Shown here in pieces: positions 55,293 through 64,000 of a stretch of 64,000 nucleotides of DNA. The notes under the pieces were generated by a model that saw nothing but the letters and a program-made list of their open reading frames with translations, was not told the DNA's origin and made no database searches. Position numbers and translations under genes: made by a program. Where the stretch lies: NCBI RefSeq assembly GCF_900096905.1, contig NZ_FMYI01000006.1, positions 62,001 to 126,000 on the forward strand, in the 5' to 3' direction. Source of the DNA: Pelagirhabdus alkalitolerans. Lineage in GTDB: Bacteria > Bacillota > Bacilli > Bacillales > Amphibacillaceae. Every line of letters starts with the position of its first letter. Positions within the stretch are counted from its first letter, which is position 1.

Positions 55293-55418
55293 GTCTCAAA
55301 TATAGCCGACGGGCTGTATTAATACCTAAGAGCATGGAACCTACTAAAATAAGGCTACATGCCGGAATTGATCCTTTTTAGGATCTAAAATCCCCTTTCA
55401 ATTGAAAGGGGATTTTTC
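55293..55418 (+). ncRNA. tracrRNA of the type II-A CRISPR system
   Basis: Upstream of cas9 on the same strand. Segments complementary to the CRISPR repeat: GTCTCA (55293-55298), TTAATACCTAA (55319-55329) and TACTAAAA (55342-55349), which match the 3', middle and 5' parts of the repeat in antiparallel order. Next come AAGGC-tacat-GCC as nexus hairpin (55352-55363), as in the S. aureus tracrRNA, a GATCC/GGATC hairpin and a perfect terminator AATCCCCTTTCAATTGAAAGGGGATT with T tract. Between the first two anti-repeat segments a 7-bp hairpin (55301-55318) is inserted. Length about 125 nt. Confidence 0.9.
55389..55418 (+). terminator. Terminator of the tracrRNA
   Basis: AATCCCCTTTCAA and TTGAAAGGGGATT form a perfect stem followed by five T, as expected for the 3' end of a tracrRNA. 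Confidence 0.88.
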
Positions 55419-55529
55419 TATGTCAAGTGATAAAAACAACAAGAAAATTTATTGTTTTTTTGTAAAATGATAGAAAACACTAAAGGTAAATAGTATAATA
55501 TAAGGAGAAATGTAGAGGAGGAATGAACT

Positions 55530-58500
55530 ATGTCAAATAAAAACGATTTTTTCATTTTAGGATTAGATATAGGAATTGGTTCGGTTGGATGGGGATTGAT
55601 TGATAAAGATCGAAATGTAATTGATGCTGGCGTGCGTCTATTTCCAGAAGCAGATCCATCAAACAATGAGGGAAGAAGATCATTCCGTTCGACTCGCCGT
55701 TTGTTACGCCGTAGACAACACCGCTTAGACCGCCTCAAAGAATTACTCCAACAAAGTAACATTATTCAGTCAAGAGAAATACCAACATCAACAAAGCCCT
55801 ATACGATAAGATCTAAGGGACTCTATCACCCTCTAACAAAAGATGAGATCGCCATTGCTCTTATTCACTTAGCCAAGCGCCGAGGTATTCACAACATCGA
55901 AGTAGAAGAAGACGATAGTTCAGGTAATGAATTATCCACAAAAGATCAAATTTTAAAAAATGAGAAATTATTAAAAGATCGATATGTATGCGAACTCCAA
56001 CTCGATCGATTTAAAGAAAAAGGGGAGATAAGAGGTCACTCCAATCGTTTTAAAACGGAGGACTATGTAAAAGAAGCGAAGAAATTGTTAGATACACAGC
56101 AAAAACACCACAATGAGATTACGACAGACTTTATCGATAAGTACATAGAATTGTTAAAAACAAGAAGAGAGTATTATGAGGGGCCAGGAAAAGGGAGTCC
56201 TTTTGGTTGGGATGAAGATATCGAAAAATGGTATCAACAAATGATGGGGCGATGTAGCTATTTCCCTGAGGAGTTAAGAGCCGTTAAAGAATCTTACTCC
56301 GCACAGTTGTTTAACTTATTGAATGATTTAAATAATTTGTCACTGAATCGTGAAGAAAATACCAAACTCACATATGATGAAAAAATTCATTTAATTGATC
56401 AAGTTTTCAAAAAATACAAAAACCCGACCTTGAAACGTGTCGCTAAGTCGTTGGATATTGAGGAACACGATATAAAAGGGTATCGAATCACTAAAAATGG
56501 TAAACCAACCTTTACAACACTGAAGGTCTATCATGATATAAAGTCTATTAATGATAGTAGTCAGCTATTAGAAAATGTTGATCAGCTTGACGAAATCGCT
56601 GAAATTGTAACAATGTATCAATCGCCATCTGATAAATTTGATAGTTTAGAGAAACTTGAATTAAAGATACCAAAATCAGATTTGTTGCAGATAGCTCAAC
56701 TTAATTATACCCAAACGCACAGTTTGAGCTTAAAAATGATTCATTTATTATTACCTGAATTATTAGAAACCTCAAAAAATCAAATGGAAATAATAACTGA
56801 GCAAGGTTTGAAACCTAAAAAAGTTAATTTTGAGGGACGTACTTACATTCCCACTAAGCAAATCGATGATTTTATATTATCCCCAGTCGTTAAACGTGCA
56901 TTTACACAAACAATCCGCGTTATAAATGCCATTATCAAAAAATATGGTTATCCATCTGAGATTGTAATTGAATTAGCGAGAGAAAAAAATAGTGATGATA
57001 GAAAGAAATTTTTAAATGATCTACAAAACAAAAATGAAAAAATGAATAAAGAGATAAGAGAAAAACTAGAAGCGCTTGATGTTGATGCTTCAAAGGGTTT
57101 GTTTAATATGTTGAAACTATGGCATTTACAGGACGGCTTATGTATGTATTCAAATAATTCAATTAAAATAAATACTTTAGTTAATAAACCTTATCTATTT
57201 GAAATCGATCATATTATCCCTCGATCTGTCTCATTCGATGATTCAATGAATAATAAAGTACTTGTTTATAAAGATGAAAATCAGAAGAAATCTAATCAAA
57301 CACCATTTCAATATCTATCCAGTGGAAGAGGTGTGATTTCATATGATCATTATAAGAGTTCAGTGCTTCAATTAGCTAAGTCACCAAACAAAATGTCAAA
57401 GAAGAAAAAAGAGTATTTACTAGAAGAGCGAGATATCAATAAATATGACGTTCAGCAAGAGTTTATTAACCGTAATTTAGTAGACACTCGTTATGCTACT
57501 CGTGAAATTATGACAACTTTAAAAACGTTCTTTACTGCAAATGAAAAGTCTGTAAAAGTTAAATCAATTAACGGCTCATTCACAAACTACCTTAGAAAAC
57601 TATGGGATTTAAATAAAGATCGTGGAGCCGATTTCAAACACCATGCTGAAGACGCTCTAATTTGTGCGATGGCTAATCATATTTTTGAAACTAAAGAAGT
57701 ATTTAAGTCTCAAAACTTAATATTTAATCAGGGGCACATGGTAGATGTCGAAACAGGGGAAATCTTACAAGAGGGAGAGTTCAATGCTTTCTTTACTGAG
57801 AAAATCAATAAAGTAAAACAAATTAAAAATTATTCGGATTACAAATACTCGCACAGAGTTGATATGAAGCCAAATCGTCAGTTAATGGACGATACATTAT
57901 ACTCAACTCGTAAGCGTAATGACGAAGAGTATGTAATTAACAAATTAAAAAATATCTATGATAAAAATTCAAAAGATGCAGAAAATTTAGTGAAAAAATA
58001 CAAAAAAGATCCGTCACAATTTTTAATGTATCATCATGATCCCCAAACATTTAAGAAACTTGAATCAATTATTGAAAAATATTCAGAAGCAAAAAATCCA
58101 CTTCATCAGTACTGGCAAGAAGAGGGGGGCTATTTAAAAAAGTATAGTAAAAAAGGGAATGGCCCCATCGTCAAAAGTTTGAAATATTACGAATCTAAAT
58201 TAAAAGAACATAGAGATCAATCTTATAAATACCCTGTTTATGATAAGAAAGTTGTTAAGAAATCATTAAAACCATACCGGATGGATGTTTATAGTAATGG
58301 AAGTCAATATAAATTTGTTACTGTTAGATATAACGATCTGAAGGAGCAAGGTAATGAGTATGTCATTAATATTGAAGATTATCAAAATAAGTTGAAATCA
58401 AAAAAGATTGATGAAAGTTTCAAATTTTTATTTAGCTTATACAAAAATGATGTTTTACGTTTAGAAGGAGAATATTATCGATTGATTGGGGTGAACAATG

Positions 58501-58697
58501 ATTCAACAAATAGGGTTGAATTAAATACAATCAAGTATAATTATAAAGATTATTGTAAAAAAGAAAAAATTAAAAATGATCGAATAGCCCCAACTATAAA
58601 AAAAAGTGTTACTGATTTTCAAAAGTTCAATGTGGATGTCCTTGGACAATATTTTATAAATGAAAATGAAAAACTAAAAATGAAATACTCAAAATAA
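55530..58697 (+). CDS. cas9: Compact Cas9 nuclease, S. aureus type (II-A)
   Basis: A 1055-residue Cas9; S. aureus Cas9 has 1053. RuvC-I is LGLDIGIGSVGWGLID with Asp13; the Arg-rich bridge helix follows (RSFRSTRRLLRRRQHRLDRL, about 50-70); RuvC-II is IVIELAREKNS with Glu481; the HNH motif FEIDHIIPRSVSFDDS has His561; RuvC-III is HHAEDALICAMA with His704 and Asp708. All catalytic residues are present, so both DNA strands can be cut. A C-terminal part of about 270 residues holds the wedge and PAM-reading domains. RBS GAGGAGGAATG. Unlike the acidic surface proteins of this organism it is basic, as nucleic-acid binding demands. The repeat and tracrRNA nexus are also of the S. aureus type. Confidence 0.97.
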   Translation: MSNKNDFFILGLDIGIGSVGWGLIDKDRNVIDAGVRLFPEADPSNNEGRRSFRSTRRLLRRRQHRLDRLKELLQQSNIIQSREIPTSTKPYTIRSKGLYHPLTKDEIAIALIHLAKRRGIHNIEVEEDDSSGNELSTKDQILKNEKLLKDRYVCELQLDRFKEKGEIRGHSNRFKTEDYVKEAKKLLDTQQKHHNEITTDFIDKYIELLKTRREYYEGPGKGSPFGWDEDIEKWYQQMMGRCSYFPEELRAVKESYSAQLFNLLNDLNNLSLNREENTKLTYDEKIHLIDQVFKKYKNPTLKRVAKSLDIEEHDIKGYRITKNGKPTFTTLKVYHDIKSINDSSQLLENVDQLDEIAEIVTMYQSPSDKFDSLEKLELKIPKSDLLQIAQLNYTQTHSLSLKMIHLLLPELLETSKNQMEIITEQGLKPKKVNFEGRTYIPTKQIDDFILSPVVKRAFTQTIRVINAIIKKYGYPSEIVIELAREKNSDDRKKFLNDLQNKNEKMNKEIREKLEALDVDASKGLFNMLKLWHLQDGLCMYSNNSIKINTLVNKPYLFEIDHIIPRSVSFDDSMNNKVLVYKDENQKKSNQTPFQYLSSGRGVISYDHYKSSVLQLAKSPNKMSKKKKEYLLEERDINKYDVQQEFINRNLVDTRYATREIMTTLKTFFTANEKSVKVKSINGSFTNYLRKLWDLNKDRGADFKHHAEDALICAMANHIFETKEVFKSQNLIFNQGHMVDVETGEILQEGEFNAFFTEKINKVKQIKNYSDYKYSHRVDMKPNRQLMDDTLYSTRKRNDEEYVINKLKNIYDKNSKDAENLVKKYKKDPSQFLMYHHDPQTFKKLESIIEKYSEAKNPLHQYWQEEGGYLKKYSKKGNGPIVKSLKYYESKLKEHRDQSYKYPVYDKKVVKKSLKPYRMDVYSNGSQYKFVTVRYNDLKEQGNEYVINIEDYQNKLKSKKIDESFKFLFSLYKNDVLRLEGEYYRLIGVNNDSTNRVELNTIKYNYKDYCKKEKIKNDRIAPTIKKSVTDFQKFNVDVLGQYFINENEKLKMKYSK

Positions 58698-58711
58698 TTA
58701 GGAGGCTAATA

Positions 58712-59617
58712 ATGGGGTGGCGTATTATTCACGTAAATCAAGTCGATCAACTTTCTCTGCAGTTGGATAATTTACGTGTCAGACGGTCTGATGATGATGT
58801 TCGAGTTCCTTTAAAAGATATATTTGCGATTGTTATAGAAGACTTAACATGTAAGTTGACAAGCCGATTAATGATTGAAATGTCTAAGCATAATATTTTA
58901 GTAGTATTATGTAATCAGAAATATCTCCCGGAATGTGTCGTTCAACCAGTATCAGGTCATGCAACGCATCATCAGCAGATGATGCGCCAGCTGGCTTGGC
59001 AAGAAGAAACTAAAGATAAATTGTGGCAACAAATTATACACAGGAAATTAATAAATCAATCTATAGTTATGCAAAGAGTTAGTGTTGATTTTGATCGAAT
59101 CAAAAAAGTAAGAGACTTAGCGGATGTAATAACCCCAGGAGATAAAGAAAATATGGAAGGTCAGGCTGCAAGAGTTTACTTTAATAGCTTTTTTGAAAGC
59201 GATTACTCTAGAAGTGATGATACATTTATTGAAAATGCTGCACTAAACTATGGGTATTCCATTCTTCATTCAGCAATTGCTCGTACAGTCGTTGCTAAAG
59301 GACTGATTTCAGGATTGGGTATTCATCATAAAGGAGCTAGAAATCCGCACAACTTAGCCTCCGATATTATTGAACCATTTCGTCAAATAGTAGACTACTA
59401 TGTTTTGCGATTCCCTCCTGAAGAGTATTTAACAAAACAGTATCGTTTAAATCTGATTAATTTGTTACATGCAAAAGTAGAGATAAATCAAAAAATACAA
59501 ACAGTAATTCGTGCGATTGAATTGACTATTGACTCAATTTTGGAATTTTTTGAAACAGGTGATTCAAACAAATTAAAACTACCATCTATAAATAATTTAA
59601 GAATATATGAGTCTTAG
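58712..59617 (+). CDS. cas1: CRISPR-associated endonuclease Cas1 (type II)
   Basis: A 301-residue Cas1. It begins MGWRIIHVNQVDQLSLQLDN; the N-terminal beta domain holds DIFAIVIEDLTCKLTSRL, the helical domain has NAALNYGYSILHSAIAR (metal-binding Glu/Asn region) and GLGIHHKGARNPHNLASDIIEPFR, with the conserved His and Asp/Glu residues of the integrase. With Cas2 it inserts new spacers. It starts 14 bases after cas9 with AGGAGG upstream and overlaps cas2 by 11 bases. Confidence 0.96.
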   Translation: MGWRIIHVNQVDQLSLQLDNLRVRRSDDDVRVPLKDIFAIVIEDLTCKLTSRLMIEMSKHNILVVLCNQKYLPECVVQPVSGHATHHQQMMRQLAWQEETKDKLWQQIIHRKLINQSIVMQRVSVDFDRIKKVRDLADVITPGDKENMEGQAARVYFNSFFESDYSRSDDTFIENAALNYGYSILHSAIARTVVAKGLISGLGIHHKGARNPHNLASDIIEPFRQIVDYYVLRFPPEEYLTKQYRLNLINLLHAKVEINQKIQTVIRAIELTIDSILEFFETGDSNKLKLPSINNLRIYES

Positions 59618-59930
59618 GTTCGTGAGAGTCATGATCATGTTTGATTTACCTGTTGAAACGAAAAAGCAAAGAAGAACGTACTCAAAATTCCGTAAAGAGC
59701 TCATAAGTCAAGGGTTTCTCATGCTCCAATATTCAATCTATATTAAATCTTGTATTAATAAAGAAGCTGCACAAGGATCAATCAATTTAGTGAAACGTTA
59801 TTTACCAAAAGAGGGACACGTAAGAGCAATTATTATTACAGAAAAGCAGTTTGAAAAAATGAAGATTTTAGTAGGAAATGAAGATAAAAACATTGCGCTT
59901 TTAGGAGAAAATCGAACCATTGAGTTTTAA
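59607..59930 (+). CDS. cas2: CRISPR-associated protein Cas2
   Basis: A 107-residue Cas2 of type II: VRVMIMFDLPVETKKQRRTY at the N-terminus (ferredoxin-like first strand with the conserved Asp), FLMLQYSIYIKSC in the second strand and GHVRAIIITEKQFEKM later. It forms the Cas1-Cas2 integrase core. Its start lies inside the end of cas1 and its end overlaps a non-coding extension of the csn2 frame, so all cas genes form one operon. Confidence 0.95.
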   Translation: MSLRFVRVMIMFDLPVETKKQRRTYSKFRKELISQGFLMLQYSIYIKSCINKEAAQGSINLVKRYLPKEGHVRAIIITEKQFEKMKILVGNEDKNIALLGENRTIEF

Positions 59931-59952
59931 ATCATATACGTGGAGGATTAAA

Positions 59953-60969
59953 ATGGAATTCCAATGGCACATAAGAGAAGAACAACTGCAGTATGATTTA
60001 AATATAAATGGATACTCATCAATTTATACTAACAGCACAACAGATGAATATTCTTTATTGGATAATTTACTGCAATATTTTCAACCTCGATCGAAATTAA
60101 AGGACAATCTAAAGGTTTATGATATTGATGAAGAGTATGAAGAATTATCTACTAAACATTATCAAATAATTCATTTATCAAATGAACAGGTTATTGAAGA
60201 ATTGAAGTTAGGATCAAAGGCATTATTAAAATCAAAGATAAAAAACGAGTTAAAACAAGATGTTGAAGCCGAGGGTTATTTAAATACAATAAACTCATTA
60301 TTAGATGACTTGGTTGAACGAGTACCATTAGATCTTCCTTTACGTACTAACCCATTTAACTTTGATAGCTTGATGAAATTGATTTCGATAAATATGGAAG
60401 ATGAAACAGATGAAACGAGTTGCAATATAGTATTAAGACAAAATAATAAAATATTGCCAATTTTAACAGATCATATTAAAGAAACAGTTAGCACACCAAC
60501 AATCATTTATTTTACTTATCCTGAAAATTATTTAAGTCCTGGTGAACAAAAAGAAATGCGTGAATTGTTAAATCACTTATCAGCTGATGTTCCAATTATT
60601 GTGCTTACCAAATCAAAGCTTTTTTTATCTAGTCAATATAGAGGACTAAATTATTTTTCGCGCAATCAACAACTGTTTAATCAACAATTAATAAATGATA
60701 TGGAATGGGAAGCTCCTACTATTTATGAACAAGATGAATTAATAGAAAGTTTAGTGAAGATTGTACACAAGTATATTGATTTAATCGAAATATATCCACT
60801 TGTGTCAAATTATCAAGACGCAGATATCCATTTGTTTAAATCAATTGATCTGTATGTATTCTCGTTCATAATGTACAAACTAAAATTAAGATTCACTTTT
60901 GAATTACAGGAGCAGGAGATTGAAGCTCCGGTATATAAGTACATCATGTTCATTTATGAAAATTTATGA
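59953..60969 (+). CDS. csn2: Long-form Csn2-like protein
   Basis: A 338-residue protein from ATG 59953 (TGGAGG upstream). It fits the long Csn2 class (about 350 residues) found with S. thermophilus CRISPR1- and S. aureus-type systems rather than the 220-residue form. An N-terminal alpha/beta part, a middle helical domain (about 70-130), and a second alpha/beta part with TPTIIYFTYPENYLSPGEQK and VPIIVLTKSKLFLSS. Csn2 rings thread onto DNA ends during spacer acquisition. No Walker motif is visible. Position and length make the assignment; primary similarity is low in this family. Its stop lies 16 bases before the first repeat. Confidence 0.85.
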   Translation: MEFQWHIREEQLQYDLNINGYSSIYTNSTTDEYSLLDNLLQYFQPRSKLKDNLKVYDIDEEYEELSTKHYQIIHLSNEQVIEELKLGSKALLKSKIKNELKQDVEAEGYLNTINSLLDDLVERVPLDLPLRTNPFNFDSLMKLISINMEDETDETSCNIVLRQNNKILPILTDHIKETVSTPTIIYFTYPENYLSPGEQKEMRELLNHLSADVPIIVLTKSKLFLSSQYRGLNYFSRNQQLFNQQLINDMEWEAPTIYEQDELIESLVKIVHKYIDLIEIYPLVSNYQDADIHLFKSIDLYVFSFIMYKLKLRFTFELQEQEIEAPVYKYIMFIYENL

Positions 60970-60985
60970 TATATTTTCATTAGAG

Positions 60986-63466
60986 GTTTTAGTACTCTGT
61001 GATTTTAGGTATTAATGAGACAGAACGATTAGAAGATATTAAACTGGATTTGTTTTAGTACTCTGTGATTTTAGGTATTAATGAGACAAGATATAGGTTT
61101 TAATTATCATAATATGCGTTTTAGTACTCTGTGATTTTAGGTATTAATGAGACCTTATTTTATCTTGAATCTCTTCGCTATTGAGTTTTAGTACTCTGTG
61201 ATTTTAGGTATTAATGAGACTCATCTAGGACGGATAATGAAAGAAACTTGGTTTTAGTACTCTGTGATTTTAGGTATTAATGAGACGTACTTATTATCAA
61301 GCTCGTTCATATTTGGGTTTTAGTACTCTGTGATTTTAGGTATTAATGAGACATTCAGCTTGTTTTAAACTCTCTTGCGGATGTTTTAGTACTCTGTGAT
61401 TTTAGGTATTAATGAGACTGGGACGCACCTTTTCTTAGTTGAAAACAGTTTTAGTACTCTGTGATTTTAGGTATTAATGAGACGTTTTGCTTCTTTAAAA
61501 GCAGTTAGAAAAGGTTTTAGTACTCTGTGATTTTAGGTATTAATGAGACATCCACCGCTTTATTTAGAAGCTAGAATTTGTTTTAGTACTCTGTGATTTT
61601 AGGTATTAATGAGACTGGAGCTTTAGGCATGAGTGGTCCAGTCGGTGTTTTAGTACTCTGTGATTTTAGGTATTAATGAGACCGTCCAACCCTCTTTTGA
61701 GTCGCCGACATGGTTTTAGTACTCTGTGATTTTAGGTATTAATGAGACTAGTATAGGGGGTTCTACATAATTCAATTTGTTTTAGTACTCTGTGATTTTA
61801 GGTATTAATGAGACTGCAATGACATGATCACCCATTCCTTGTAAGTTTTAGTACTCTGTGATTTTAGGTATTAATGAGACGCGTAACTATTTACATCAAA
61901 CGCATGATGAGTTTTAGTACTCTGTGATTTTAGGTATTAATGAGACGTTGGAGCTGGGTGGAAGTGAGCGATGTCAGTTTTAGTACTCTGTGATTTTAGG
62001 TATTAATGAGACGAGAACAGTCGGTTGTTATTGAGGAAATGCGTTTTAGTACTCTGTGATTTTAGGTATTAATGAGACCTTTCATAAGATATTGGTAGAT
62101 TCGGGTCAGTTTTAGTACTCTGTGATTTTAGGTATTAATGAGACACTATAATGAGCATATCGTTCACCGAGTGTGTTTTAGTACTCTGTGATTTTAGGTA
62201 TTAATGAGACTAAAAGACCAAATCACGTATACAGACATGGGTTTTAGTACTCTGTGATTTTAGGTATTAATGAGACGTTAAGATCAGAGATTCAGCTACG
62301 AAAAGAGTTTTAGTACTCTGTGATTTTAGGTATTAATGAGACGCCTTCGCTACGGGCTTCCGCCCGAAATCAGTTTTAGTACTCTGTGATTTTAGGTATT
62401 AATGAGACGCACCTGACCAGTCGCCAGTTATCATCTGCGTTTTAGTACTCTGTGATTTTAGGTATTAATGAGACTCTGGCCTATGGATAATCGGAACTAA
62501 CAAGTTTTAGTACTCTGTGATTTTAGGTATTAATGAGACCGCATGGCGCATTTCTTGCAGATAATCAGAGTTTTAGTACTCTGTGATTTTAGGTATTAAT
62601 GAGACCACCGCCGAAGAAGTCTCTGAAATAAGCCTGTTTTAGTACTCTGTGATTTTAGGTATTAATGAGACGAAATTTCCCCGGAAGAAAGCAATTGTAA
62701 CGTTTTAGTACTCTGTGATTTTAGGTATTAATGAGACCGTGAAAATGGCTACTTAATCGCTAAAGGGCGTTTTAGTACTCTGTGATTTTAGGTATTAATG
62801 AGACTAAGTAAGAAAGATAACGATAAGGCTTACGGTTTTAGTACTCTGTGATTTTAGGTATTAATGAGACATGACAAAATGGGTAGAAAAAGTGTACGTG
62901 GTTTTAGTACTCTGTGATTTTAGGTATTAATGAGACCAACAACAATCAGCGAATCAGATATCACAGGTTTTAGTACTCTGTGATTTTAGGTATTAATGAG
63001 ACTAGTCGAAACAATTAAATACTTACATAATAGTTTTAGTACTCTGTGATTTTAGGTATTAATGAGACCCATGGCATTACTCGGTTGACGATAAAGAAGG
63101 TTTTAGTACTCTGTGATTTTAGGTATTAATGAGACTGGAGACGAAGGGATTCTATTACAAACCAAGTTTTAGTACTCTGTGATTTTAGGTATTAATGAGA
63201 CGTGAACGTAATCAACCTAAACAGAAATACAGTTTTAGTACTCTGTGATTTTAGGTATTAATGAGACATTGTGACAGAGTCTTTTGCTTATATTCGTGTT
63301 TTAGTACTCTGTGATTTTAGGTATTAATGAGACTTGCGCTCTACATAAGCGCTAACGTACCGTGTTTTAGTACTCTGTGATTTTAGGTATTAATGAGACA
63401 TGATTGATTATTAGTTACCAAGCTCAACAGGTTTTATTACTATACACGTGTAGGCATTTTTCAAGT
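60986..63466 (+). CRISPR. CRISPR array, 37 spacers, type II-A
   Basis: 37 identical 36-base repeats (first 60986-61021, last 63364-63399), beginning GTTTTAGTACTCTGTGATTT and ending AGGTATTAATGAGAC, plus a degenerate terminal copy from 63431 that keeps GTTTTA-TACT. Spacers are 29-31 bases, mostly 30. The repeat differs only slightly from the S. aureus Cas9 repeat. The degenerate copy marks the trailer, so the leader is on the csn2 side and transcription runs on the plus strand, which puts GTTTTAG directly after each spacer as needed for a type II crRNA. No repeat among the 37 carries a change that I can see. Confidence 0.98.
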
Positions 63467-63502
63467 AGTGTAGATTTTTCAGAGTATGAGAGGGTGTGAT
63501 GA

Positions 63503-63808
63503 ATTGCCTTATTTTATATTTGGACTGTTTGGTTTAATTTTTTTATCTTGGGCTATCTGATTCAAAGATATCAAATGGCGGATTTAGTCATTGGTTTTAA
63601 GAAAGAAAAGCATGATAGAGAGGAGTTCACTCGTTTATTTGGGCATATTTTCATTTTTTTAGGTGTTTTAGTCATGATTATTTCGCTTATATTTTTCTTG
63701 CTTGATTCGATTATGCAACCATTGGATATGGACTTGTTCTTAATATATATCATTTTTTTCTTCTCCTCTCATCTACTCGCATCCGCAAAATTTTATATCA
63801 AACTTTGA
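63503..63808 (+). CDS. DUF3784-like small membrane protein, start unclear
   Basis: The conserved part reads GYLIQRYQMADLVIGFKKEK, then an acidic turn, and two membrane helices (IFIFLGVLVMIISLIFFLLD and FLIYIIFFFSSHLLASA), the pattern of DUF3784 proteins. The frame is open from 63503 (after a stop at 63500) and the N-terminal helix LFYIWTVWFNFFIL begins before the first usual start codon, the TTG at 63548. An ATG at 63499 with AGAGGGTG upstream is in another frame and stops after 12 codons. Either an ATT start or a small frameshift is involved. The gene follows the CRISPR array directly; no link in function is implied. Confidence 0.55.
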   Translation: MALFYIWTVWFNFFILGYLIQRYQMADLVIGFKKEKHDREEFTRLFGHIFIFLGVLVMIISLIFFLLDSIMQPLDMDLFLIYIIFFFSSHLLASAKFYIKL

Positions 63809-63936
63809 TAATATCCTCTTTGAAAGCTGGATGAATCGATCAACCTTTGTCAATGATCAAATAGATTGTTGGTATTTGGTTGTTTTTTAGATTACACTAT
63901 ATGAATGGAGTTACATTTATGAAGGGGTGGGTGTAC

Positions 63937-64000
63937 ATGATGCAAGCTATTAATCCAAGTCATTTATCAGGAAAAGAGAATTATAAGTTTCTAATCGGAA
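63937..64000 (+). CDS. Flavin reductase-like protein, N-terminal part
   Basis: Only 21 codons are inside the window: MMQAINPSHLSGKENYKFLI, then G. The pattern of an Asn-Tyr-Lys-Phe-Leu-Ile-Gly run matches the start of FMN-binding split-barrel flavin reductases of Bacilli, where it leads to the PRPIA motif. GAAGGGGTGGG upstream supports the ATG at 63937 (or 63940). The rest lies beyond the window. Confidence 0.6.
   Translation, partial: MMQAINPSHLSGKENYKFLIG

Noticed and set aside
55418..55762. Minus-strand ORF opposite the start of cas9
   Set aside because: Arg/Leu-rich shadow of the Cas9 bridge helix; no ribosome site.
60986..63466. Self-targeting spacer against a gene of this window
   Set aside because: None noticed by eye; a proper search was not possible, so no claim is made.

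Overview
The window reads as a chromosome segment of a low-GC, spore-forming, probably halophilic or alkaliphilic Bacillaceae. Evidence for this is the spore coat gene pair cotO/cotZ beside fabI (the Bacillus subtilis order), B. subtilis-type neighbours such as ypcP/ypeP-like genes and a GlvR-like RpiR regulator, AAGGAGG-type ribosome binding sites, and very Asp/Glu-rich exported proteins. I see no insertion sequence, prophage or integrase.

Layout. 0-5.3 kb: end of fabI, cotO, cotZ, a YetF-like gene, a GNAT enzyme and two SEDS cell-wall polymerases (FtsW/RodA type). 5.4-9.7 kb: tRNA-Val, a C45 acyltransferase-like hydrolase, a structured RNA, a lipoprotein and a GH43 beta-xylosidase. 9.7-15.6 kb: an aeRF1-like release factor, then an alpha-glucoside module (PTS IICB, GH4 6-phospho-alpha-glucosidase, glycerate kinase, RpiR regulator). 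15.7-25.4 kb: ilvD, a chemoreceptor behind a switch-like leader, a maltodextrin ABC importer without its ATPase, and a diguanylate cyclase. 25.6-32.0 kb: a 2141-residue cell-wall-anchored amylopullulanase. 32.6-33.1 kb: a large structured non-coding RNA. 33.2-36.8 kb: a ypcP/ypeP-like nucleic-acid housekeeping block. 37-45.4 kb: two tandem giant GH10 xylanases with LPDTA wall anchors. 45.4-55.1 kb: mixed housekeeping genes, a Na+/H+ antiporter, an orphan sigma factor, a GTPase, a candidate sRNA and a pantothenate symporter pair. 55.2-63.5 kb: a complete compact type II-A CRISPR-Cas locus (tracrRNA, 1055-residue Cas9 of the Staphylococcus aureus type, Cas1, Cas2, long Csn2, 37 spacers). The window ends with a small membrane protein and the start of a flavin reductase.

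How it fits together. Starch and xylan are attacked at the cell wall by the anchored amylopullulanase and xylanases. Maltodextrins enter through MdxEFG, maltose-type sugars through the PTS, and xylo-oligosaccharides are trimmed by GH43. cre-like sites lie in front of most of these genes, which points to common CcpA control.

The most unusual result is a pair of non-coding RNA genes on the minus strand (about 6785-6970 and 32645-33084). They share a sigma-B-like promoter at the same distance from the RNA 5' end, a CAAGGCT/AGCCTT hairpin, a directly abutting GCGG...CCGC helix and an intrinsic terminator. I cannot match them to a known RNA class. Also notable are a tracrRNA whose anti-repeat is split by a small hairpin, and a bistable leader in front of the chemoreceptor.
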